DNA of 64,000 nt from Tenodera sinensis (lineage: Eukaryota; Arthropoda; Insecta; Mantodea; Mantidae), in contig CM060964.1 in NCBI GenBank assembly GCA_030765045.1, positions 277,414,388 to 277,478,387 on the forward strand. Reading direction: 5' to 3'. Made by a program: the position numbers and the translations under genes. The notes beneath the pieces were generated by a model. It saw only the letters and a list, made by a program, of their open reading frames with translations, ran no database searches and was not told the origin of the DNA. Shown in pieces: positions 56,161 to 64,000 of the stretch (positions are counted from its first letter, which is position 1; every line of letters starts with the position of its first letter).

Positions 56161-56698
56161 TGAGAGGTAGAACTGGAACTTAAAAGGTGTGAGAATTCAA
56201 TGCCATTCTGGCAGGTTGTCACAGTAGCTTAATGGTTAGAGTACCCGCCTGGTAAGCGGAAGGTCTGTGGCATTGAATTTTTAAGTTCCAGTTCTACCTC
56301 TCAAATATTGCCCACACACGGCTTGTGTGTTTAAAAACACCAACAGTAAGTTTGTTGGCCTAAACAAATAATAATTACCATCTGAAGGTTATTTAATCCT
56401 GGGACATAAAGTACTTACAATAGTAAGTCACCATTGGGGTAGTTGTCTCTGATGTGAGACTGCCTTTGTGGTTTACCAGGAGAAATACAAACTGGTTTGA
56501 GAATTCAATGCATTCTGGCAGATTGTCACAGTAACTCAATGGTTAGAGCAGCCACCTGTTAAGCGGAAGGTCTGTGGTTCAAATCCCAGCTGTGGCATTG
56601 AATTTTTAAGTTCCAGTTCTACCTCTCAAACATTGCCCACACGCGGCTCGTGTGTTTAAAAACACCAACAGTAAGTTTGTTGGCATAAATAAATAATA
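56161..56698 (+). mobile_element. foldback tRNA-derived SINE, 538 bp
   Basis: Flanked by AGTATCAGTTTT (56149-56160 and 56699-56710). It begins with a short inverted arm (tgagaggtagaactggaac), then holds two plus-strand tRNA-like units: one at about 56217-56275, where the segment between box B and the 3' part is deleted, and a complete one at 56526-56600. The complete unit has acceptor GTCACAG paired with CTGTGGC. Between them is the long 5' part (ctgggacataaagtactta). Tail ATAAATAAATAA. It gives the fullest view of the family. Confidence 0.85.
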
Positions 56699-56710
56699 AG
56701 TATCAGTTTT

Positions 56711-57164
56711 GCTTACCTCTATGCTTCTTGAAGTATTTTGATATCTCTCACACATACTCATGCTCACAAATCTCATCAGAAATGTTAGTTTTGCAAATTT
56801 CACTAACTTGAGTTGTTCAGCGCTCATAAGCTACTTGTTAAATCATGTTGGAGTAACTGTTGGCGAAAGTGCTTTGTAAACTTCTACATCGTGTTCTACG
56901 AATACATTTATGTTATATAAATTCCTTTTTTTAGACCATTAATTAGATGTACCTGCTGGCATAAAGCACTGTAATTCCATTTTAAAATTAAATAGAATAT
57001 ATAGCCATTTCATGGTTGGCCAAACCTGCAAACAATTGTACATAAATTTTGTATAAGTATATTGCGGTGGAGAGTGAATTCACATTATAAATTATGCTTT
57101 ACTAAAGATTTAGCGATTATTAGTACTACATGGTCAAATGCGTCACAGAATAACAGTATTAACA
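56711..57164. other. non-coding DNA
   Basis: AT-rich with no gene or element recognised. Confidence 0.5.
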
Positions 57165-57608
57165 ACACTAGCCTGCAACAGTTTCCCGGTTTTGATGAAC
57201 ATTGGGTATTCATATGGGAAAAAACGTGTTGATTTCGAAAATGATCTAAAATGAATAACACTCATTGTGGATCTTCAGAGTGTAAATACTGTATATTTAC
57301 AAAATAAGCCACCCCCTTATGTTCTTCTGTGATGAGCTGATAACTAGCGTAAGCAGTTTGAGTGCAAGTGGCTAGTATTTATTTATCTCTGCGAGACCAT
57401 GTGCAGGGAATAAAGCTTTCAACCATTGATTCTTAGACAAACATCCGTTAATTACTGACCCTTATAGGGACACATCTGCCTTAAGATATATCTGAACTTA
57501 AGTTGCTTCTTATAACTCACAGTGATTGGTAGTGCTATTTCCGGAAAAGGCTTATCATTTCTATTTCTTTATTTTTAGTTTATATTGTGTCTTTGTACAT
57601 TTTTAACA

Positions 57609-58640
57609 ATGACTTCAACCTGTTCTAGGAGAAAATGTGTGAATAAACCTAATAACTTCTGCTATGTGTGTGATTCTTTCTTGCTACAGAAGCAGAAAAC
57701 TAACGTTACATTATATATTAAAAAGGTGTATTTTGCATATTTTAATGTTAAGCTAGGAGATCAACATCAAACATGGGTTCCACATACTGTTTGCAAAACA
57801 TGTAGTGAAGGACTCGTGTAAAACAGAAATCAATGAAGTTCGGGATTCCTATGATATGACGTGAACAAAAAAATCATTATGATGATTGTTACCTCTGCAT
57901 GTGTAACGTATCTGGGTACAATAAAAAAATAAATCAAAAATTAAATATCCAGATGGTCTTGCATCAGCTCTAAGACCTGTGCCACATGGAGTGGATCTCC
58001 CTATTCGTGCTCCACCAGCTCAACTAGAGGATACTGAGAGTTCAGTCTCTGGGTCAACAGAAAATTCCAATGTTGAGTATTTCCCAGCACACACTATTAA
58101 GACAAGTCACAGCATTTTAGTCAAGAAGAGTTGAATGACTTAGAGACTTTGGTCTTACCAAGGACAAGAGCGAATTACTAAGATAGAGATTAAAAGAGAA
58201 AAATATGCTGGGTCCAGACACCACATTTTCCTGGTATAGGCATAGAGATAAAGAATTTACCAAGTTCTTTTAGATGGAAGACCAGCTTGTTTATTGCAGT
58301 GATGACCCAGGTTTATTTCAACAACTGGGAAGACCAACACATGATAGTAACGACTGGCATTTATTTATTGATGCTTCAAAACTAAGCCTAAAGGCTGTTT
58401 TGTTGCACAATAGAAGCGAATTTGCCTCTATACCACTTGCTTATTCTGTTTTCCTAAGAGAGTCATATGGAAATCTTGAAACCATTTTAGAAAATATTAA
58501 GTATCAGGAACATCAATGGCTATTGTGCGGGGACCTAAAGCTATTCAGTATCTTACTAGGGTAACAAGGAGGTTATACAAAATACCCATGTTTTTTATGC
58601 GAATGGGACAGTAGAGATAGGGTTAAACATTGGACAAGAG
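57609..58640 (+). pseudogene. unnamed transposase-like gene, 5' part
   Basis: Starts MTSTCSRRKCVNKPNNFCYV with a Cys cluster (CYVC, then CKTC), suggesting an N-terminal zinc-binding domain. Later segments are DKEFTKFF, WHLFIDASKLSLKAVLLHN (Asp), QWLLCGDLKLFSILL (Asp) and GGYTKYPCFLCEWDSRDRV. About five stops or frameshifts. The frame is cut at 58640 by hAT D and resumes at 60965. The motifs are those of a repetitive animal gene family that I cannot name; the acidic residues suggest a DDE nuclease. Confidence 0.55.
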
Positions 58641-58651
58641 AATGGCCAAGA

Positions 58652-60912
58652 CAGGCAGCCTCAACTCGATGTGCTGTGACGTCATATCTTTTAGCCCAGT
58701 GCCCGAGCGTGTGGAAGCGGGCGAAATGAAGGTCAACGGAGATAGAAAAACAGTCAGTGGCGGAATAACTAAGATTTGCAACATCGGAAACTTTGAACGT
58801 TTATTGAGTGTTGACTGACTATACAAAGAGAAATAAACATACATTTATCTAGATGCTTAATAGAGCAAATTTAACATACCATTTCATAGCTTATCTGTCA
58901 CTTAGGTATATTATATTTAATACTTGCAACTGAGTTCAATTTTGATTCAGATGTCAAGCTTTTTGTATCCTTTTCCCCGTAATTATCTTTTCAATATTTG
59001 GTGTAATTGTCTTTGTAGTACAAATACGAAGACTGCATTTCAAGTTGCTGTCAGATAATTGGCTTCTGTGACCCGGTTTACAGTGTTTCATTAGCGAAAA
59101 GAATTGTTCACAGAGGTAAGTAGAGCCAAACATGCTTAATATGTGACCTGCTTGTAGTCGTGGAAATCTGGACTGAGGAAAGTTTATATAAAAATCGATC
59201 AAGCTTCTTTTATGAACAAAGGAATCCTTCATTTCCCGATCATATTGCAGGTCAATAAGTTCTAATTGAAACTCTGTAGGAACGTTCTCGACGTCTACGG
59301 TGAAAGGAGTGACAAATAATGGAAAAAAGGTACATTCCATAGTTTCTAGTTCTTGGAATCGCACTCCGAATTCTCTATGTAGATCATTTAGTACACTTGC
59401 ATATTGCTCAAGCGCTGCAAATTCCAAATGTTGAGAAGCTGATGAAAGTTTTGAAAAGTGAGATGTGTTCTTGTTGAGTAATTGTTGCTCACACAATGCA
59501 AGTTTGCGTTTGAAGGCCAGTACAGAGTCAATCAGTTGAGTAATAATTTGCCCCTTGCCCTGGAGAGAACGATTAAGAACATTGAGGTGTCCTGTGAGAT
59601 CTGCTAGGAATGCCAAATCACAAATCCACTTCGAATCACTAAGTTCGGGAACAGGCATGCCTTTTTCTTCTAAGAACAACGCTATTTCTTCCCTCAACTC
59701 ATAGTACCTTTCCAGTAATGCACCCCGGCTTAACCACCTCACTTCACAATAATAAGGCAAGTCGCCAGATTCACTATTGCATTCGTCGAGAAATACTTTA
59801 AACTGGCGATGACGCAGTCCTTTTGACCTAATGAAATTAGTGGTTTTCACAACAACACTCATCACATTATTCAGTTTAATACGTTTTGCACATAAATTTT
59901 CCTGGTGAATTATGCAGTGAACAGATATGATGTTTTGATTAGTACCAAGGTTCTTTATTTTGTCTCTAACACGGCCTATTAGACCAAGATTACCACCGAT
60001 CATAGCAGGAGCTCCATCTGTAGCTATGGATATCAGTTTATTCCATGGAAGTTGAAGTCGATTTAAAGCTTCCTCAACACATCAGAAAATATCTGCACCG
60101 GTTGTAGTACCCGTCATTGGTACTAAATCCAACATTTCTTCTGTGATCTGGAGATTTATATCCACACCTCTCACAAAAAGTACTAGCTGTGCTGTGTCAC
60201 AAGTATCTCGGCTTTCATCTAATGCCAGAGAGTAACAAATAAATGATTTACATCTCTCCACCAACTGCTCTTCAACATTGTTGGCGAGATCTGCAATACG
60301 CCGCATAACAGTAGAGGAAGATAAACTAATGGATTCACATTCTGGTATACGTTCAGGGCAAACTTCATCGGCCATCATACGTAGACAAATTTTAGCAAAT
60401 ACGCCATCTTTAAATGGTCTAAGTTGCTTAGCGATTACGAGTGATATTTTATAGCTAAGACGTACAGCCGATTCACTTATTTTATGGTCCGTATCATTGT
60501 CAGTAGCCATAGCGTCTTTGAGTTTCTCTATCATCATGTCACGTTCTACTCCATTATAGCCATCGTATTCACTGCTATGAGCAGCGTAATGTCATTGTAG
60601 GTTATACTTTTTAATTGTTTGAACAATCTTGCCACACACTAAACATTTTGCTGCACCCCCTAGGTCTATAAACAGATACTGTTGTTCCCAAACAGAGGAA
60701 AAAGTATATGGGGAAGATGGGCGAGGATTATGTGAGGTAGCCACACTTAGAGATGTTGCCATTTCTGTACTTCATGAACCGCCACTGCACACTACTTATG
60801 CACGTCCGTTGCTGGTGCACTCAGATAAACAACTGTAACACAATGCCCGCTTGCACGCACAGATATGCTGACTTTGTCCGCTGCCCGTATTTACGTGAGT
60901 TGAGGCTGCCTG
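58652..60912 (-). mobile_element. hAT transposon D, nearly intact
   Basis: Termini CAGGCAGCCTCAACTC on both ends, inverted. Duplication GGCCAAGA (58644-58651) against GCCTAAGA (60913-60920), 6 of 8 matching. The single transposase gene spans most of it. It is inserted in the gene of the enclosing element. Confidence 0.85.
58954..60762 (-). pseudogene. hAT D transposase, GTF2IRD2/ZBED-like
   Basis: About 600 codons from ATG complement 60760-60762 (MATSLSVATSHNPRP) to a stop at 58954. A BED-type finger comes first (KCLVCGKIVQ, then HYAAH). YSLALDESRDTCDTAQ carries the first Asp, LISIATDGAPAMIGG the second, VRWLSRGALLERYYELREEI is the Trp motif, and STYLCEQFFSLMKHCKPGHR holds the Glu. Only two nonsense codons were seen, a TGA in the finger (near 60591) and a TGA near 60084. 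This group is best known from vertebrate ZBED and GTF2IRD2 relatives and is widespread in insects. The copy is recent but not functional as read. Confidence 0.85.
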
Positions 60913-60964
60913 GCCTAAGAGATTCAGTTTAACATCAGGAGAAAAAAAATGTAATTTGAACCAG

Positions 60965-61560
60965 TCTAGTTGATCCAAAGAAAATGTTATTACCTCCATT
61001 GCATGCAAAACTAGGTATTATGAAACAATTCGTGAAGGCATTGGACAAAAATGGTTCATGTTTCAAATATTTGAGTAGTAAATTTTCTGTGATGTCTGAA
61101 GCTGAGATAAAAGAGGGTGTATTTGATGGACCTCAGATAAGGCAGCTAATGAAGTATAGTGCATTTTTGGATGTCATGATTGATAGAGAACTTCAAGCAT
61201 GGTGTGCTTTCAAAGAGGTAGTCAATAAGTTTCTGGGAAATACAAAGGATCCGCAATATGAAGTAATTGTGAGAAATATGTTAGGAAAGTTACGAATACT
61301 TGGGTATAATATGCGTTTAAAACTTCACTTTTTGTATTCGCATCTAGACTATTTTCCTGATAATTTAGGATCCCTCGGTGATTAAGAAGGTTAAAGATTC
61401 CATCAAGATATCAAAGAGATGGAAAGGAGATATCAGGGCCGGTGGAATGTTGCAATGCTAGCGGACTACTGTTGGTGTTTGAAAAGGGAAATTGCTCAAC
61501 CAGGCTATAAACGTAAATCAACGCAGCCATCCTTCCGGGCAAAGAAAATGTAACTTCATA
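60965..61560 (+). pseudogene. unnamed transposase-like gene, 3' part
   Basis: VDPKKMLLPPLHAKLGIMKQ opens the piece, followed by SEAEIKEGVFDGPQIRQLMK, CAFKEVVNKFLGNTKDPQYE and LKLHFLYSHLDYFPDNLGSL. A stop at 61383 precedes RFHQDIKEMERRYQGRW, where the Glu could complete a catalytic triad, and LADYCWCLKREIAQ. The piece is open for 133 codons. It continues the gene at 57609-58640 across hAT D. Confidence 0.6.
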
Positions 61561-61829
61561 CCCTCTTTTACAGGCATGTAGGTATTTATTTTTATTGTTT
61601 ACTGAGAAATTTTTCATTCTTTATTTATTTTATAACACACTTTTTTAACATCAAACATACAATTTTTCATTATTTTCATTATAATATTTAGTGATTTGTA
61701 GAAAAACCTTCCATGATACAGAAAAACTGTAATAACCATTCAATTTAGCACATCAAAATTAGTTGATATCACCTTTCAGATCTCAAACCGGCGGGGGAAA
61801 AATTTTTTTTGCAGGCTAGTGTAATTTAA

Positions 61830-62300
61830 GAGGTGTTTTACACATGAGTAACATAACCTTTGGAATGCTGTCATAGTTGCAGTGCCATTCACTGACAACC
61901 TCTTCACATCATCTGGCAGATGATATTAAAACTGTACATGTGTTCATCACAAGTGCCAGTGTTGGAAGCAAACTAGCTTTACTATGTATTGTGAAAATAA
62001 ATGTCCTGTTCGGTCCCTGCCATTCATTAAAGATACTTTGTAAGTGTAAGTTGTGTTTGATTTGTTAACAATGTTAATCTTGCATCATTGTGTCATGATG
62101 ACGAACAATGCATGCAGTTCGTATACCAGAAAGCTTATTAAGAACACGCATATTATGTATGGATTGTGGGCAACTTTTGCCAGTTTAATTTAACTACAGT
62201 GCATTGACGTTCTTAGTGTTAGCAACAAAGACTTGGGTATCACCAAGCAGGAGCAATGTTGCTACCAACTCGGCACAAGCGCAGTAAGTAGATTTAGACT
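61830..62300. other. non-coding DNA
   Basis: No gene recognised. Confidence 0.5.
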
Positions 62301-62304
62301 TGAA

Positions 62305-64000
62305 TGAATTTGAATGAATGAATGAATTTTATTTGTACCAATTCTTTTACATAACTTTTACAATTATCCTACTCTAACCTAAACTACATACAAATTTTAC
62401 ATAACCTTATTGCTACCTTGGTTTGCCTGGCACCCAGGCCATTTGCCTCCCAGGTAGCTCTGATCAATCTATTCCATCTTATATTAATTAATTGTCCCTC
62501 TCCCCCACTCTGCCTTCTTCATTTACACTCTTTACTTTTCTTGCCCATTTTTCTCTTACTTTCTTCAAAAACTCACCTACACTTCTAACCTTCCTTTCCT
62601 CTTTCACTGTTAACATTTTTATGGCTACCATTTTCCCCTCTATTTTTTCCCATTTTTTCTCCCAAACCTTTTTCCTCCATAATGCTAATTCCTTACATTC
62701 TGTCAAATAATGTTCTATACTTTCTTTCTCACCGCACATTTCACATATTCCTATTTTACCGCTTCTTGTCCCTCTTAAAAATATTGCTCCTGTTCTCATC
62801 CACGCTAGTCCTTCTTTTTCCTGTCTGTTACAATAATCCACATATGGTTCTCGCCCCCATCCTCTTTTTATTTGCTTGTAGAATTGTAATGATTTCTTGT
62901 TTTCTAAACTTCCCCATATCTCTTGCCTTTCTATGTCTTCTACCCTACACTTTACTAGTTTATCTACAGTACTTTCATTTCTTTCTTCAAGTTTCCATAT
63001 ATCTCCCATTCCTATTTTCTCCATAATTTTTCCAACCCCTGCCCACCAACTGTTTTCATTCTCTAGATTTTTTTGTTGCTTCATACACAATTTTAAAATT
63101 TCTCCATCTTCTTTAACCAAACATTTATACCAAAATTTTATTATTCTCTCCATTATTATTCCTTTCCTTCTTGTTTTCCCAAGCTCTACCAAGGCCACTT
63201 CTCTTGGCGCCGATCTCGGTAGTCCCAATAATTCTTTGCAGAACATTCTATACATATGATCTACCTTCTTGTTTATATCTGTGGCCCCCCAGATCTCTAC
63301 TGCATAAAGCATTTTTGATTCCACTACTGCCTCATACATCCTTTCCAGCCACTTGGTTGTCATCTCTAACTTGTATTTGCAAATTCTGACTCCTGACATT
63401 GCAGCTCTCCCTTTTGCTTCTATCTTTCTTCCATGTGCCTCCCACTCTCCTCTGTTATTTAGCCTCACTCCCAAGTATTCAAAATCTTTGACCACTTCTA
63501 ATCTTTTCCCATTTAATACCCACCTCTCCTCTTTTCTCAATTTAAATCCCTTTTTGAAAACCATGACCTTGGACTTGTTTATATTTATCTTTATTCCCCA
63601 TTCCTCACAAAATTTTTGCACCTCATTTATTGCCCTTTGTAATCCTACAATTGTTATAGATCCTACCATTAAATCATCAGCATATAGCAATCCTGGTATT
63701 TCCTTATTCGCTATTACAGGACAGTGTTTGTTCGCTTTTTGGATTTTATCTATTATATCGTCTATGAATAAATTAAATAATATTGGGCTAAGTTTACATC
63801 CTTGCCTCAAACCAATTGCTTGTTCCGTCATTTCTGTGATTTCATTCTTTCCCCATCTTATACAAAACTTTATCCCATTATATATTTTTTCTACTTCCTT
63901 TATAAAATTTTTGCTCACCCCCTTTCTTCTTAATTTCCATGAAAGAGCTCTCCTGTTTATTGTATCAAATGCCTTCTCAAAATCTGCAAAAAACATGTAT
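62305..64000 (-). mobile_element. LINE family B, long copy running off the window
   Basis: The minus-strand 3' end is a (ATTC)n-type run (62311-62330), a tail form seen in several LINE clades. The 3' UTR of about 150 bp is followed by the open ORF2 at 62488-64000. The 5' part lies beyond the window. The same family is present as relics at 18540-21620 and 26285-26500. Confidence 0.8.
62488..64000 (-). CDS. LINE B reverse transcriptase, partial ORF2
   Basis: Open for at least 502 codons with no stop, so the end of a well-preserved ORF2. MFFADFEKAFDTINRR is RT motif A with its Asp, AIGLRQGCKLSPILFNLFID motif B and IPGLLYADDLMVGS motif C with both Asp. A region with WLERMYEAVVESKMLYAVEI follows. 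The C-terminal domain has a Cys-His cluster, CEMCGEKESIEHYLTEC, that may bind RNA or DNA. It ends with a charged tail (VREKWARKVKSVNEEGR). Motif A is only about 5 codons from the window edge, so the start lies beyond. The intact frame and its simple-repeat tail suggest recent activity. The clade is uncertain. Confidence 0.85.
   Translation of the reverse strand, partial: YMFFADFEKAFDTINRRALSWKLRRKGVSKNFIKEVEKIYNGIKFCIRWGKNEITEMTEQAIGLRQGCKLSPILFNLFIDDIIDKIQKANKHCPVIANKEIPGLLYADDLMVGSITIVGLQRAINEVQKFCEEWGIKININKSKVMVFKKGFKLRKEERWVLNGKRLEVVKDFEYLGVRLNNRGEWEAHGRKIEAKGRAAMSGVRICKYKLEMTTKWLERMYEAVVESKMLYAVEIWGATDINKKVDHMYRMFCKELLGLPRSAPREVALVELGKTRRKGIIMERIIKFWYKCLVKEDGEILKLCMKQQKNLENENSWWAGVGKIMEKIGMGDIWKLEERNESTVDKLVKCRVEDIERQEIWGSLENKKSLQFYKQIKRGWGREPYVDYCNRQEKEGLAWMRTGAIFLRGTRSGKIGICEMCGEKESIEHYLTECKELALWRKKVWEKKWEKIEGKMVAIKMLTVKEERKVRSVGEFLKKVREKWARKVKSVNEEGRVGERDN

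Larger units (their letters stand above)
57165..61822 (+). mobile_element. unnamed DNA element, split by hAT D
   Basis: Ends ACACTAGCCTGCAA (57165) and, inverted, at 61822, with a further shared ACCGG-type segment inside. A plus-strand gene (57609-58640 and 60965-61560) fills it, interrupted by hAT D (58652-60912). No clear target duplication. Confidence 0.55.

Noticed and set aside
62682..63259. Plus-strand frames of 114 and 120 codons
   Set aside because: Antisense to the intact LINE B ORF2, Leu/Ser/Phe-rich.

Overview
This window reads as AT-rich animal nuclear DNA, most likely from an insect or other arthropod. The support is the mix of element families (mariner/Tc1, several hAT types, piggyBac-like, Jockey and RTE-like LINEs, Gypsy-type LTR elements, Penelope-like elements with GIY-YIG domains) and one spliced host gene. 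I cannot name the species. There is no bacterial gene organisation, no rRNA, no free-standing tRNA gene and no CRISPR array. Nearly all coding potential is transposon-derived and broken.

The only host coding sequence I can support is a pair of plus-strand exons, 16487-16683 and 30508-30754. Both have good splice sites and they join in phase across a 13.8-kb intron full of transposons. I do not recognise the protein.

Layout: 1-1320 transposase-like relic and AT-rich DNA. 1800-15590 one old minus-strand RTE-like LINE, split by three insertions: a hAT transposon (2406-5708, itself carrying a SINE and a LINE fragment), a piggyBac-type MITE (6312-6793), and a DNA element (6976-14119) that hosts a Gypsy-like LTR retrotransposon (7047-12253) and a foldback SINE (12632-13321). 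16487-30754 the host exons and their intron: solo LTR, a second LINE family interrupted by a SINE and a Penelope-like element, Tc1 relic, unclassified repeats. 30919-32617 hAT relic carrying a palindromic Penelope remnant. 32916-36430 foldback SINE, then a mariner split by a Penelope element that is itself split by a LINE. 36550-41690 an unnamed transposase-like gene, LINE tail, deleted mariner, transposase start. 41700-48560 an I/Jockey-type LINE split by a Penelope element that carries a GC-rich Jockey copy. 51245-53920 another Penelope element, split by a hAT that carries a 162-bp Penelope-like mini-element. 54955-61822 mariner-like relic, foldback SINE, and an unnamed DNA element split by a nearly intact hAT. 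62305-64000 a long open LINE ORF running off the window.

Three patterns stand out. (1) Five Penelope-derived loci carry hammerhead-ribozyme-like motifs. One has an intact core, and in one family the C3-G8 core pair is replaced by U3-A8. (2) Three unrelated Penelope-type insertions end in a ~32-36 bp one-sided extension sharing the motif GCCRTGAMAGCYT about 10 bp from the insertion edge. (3) A tRNA-derived SINE occurs as inverted (foldback) units with precise 12-13 bp target duplications and arm-deletion variants.

All homology calls are from family motifs read by eye; all boundaries rest on repeats and target duplications visible in the sequence.
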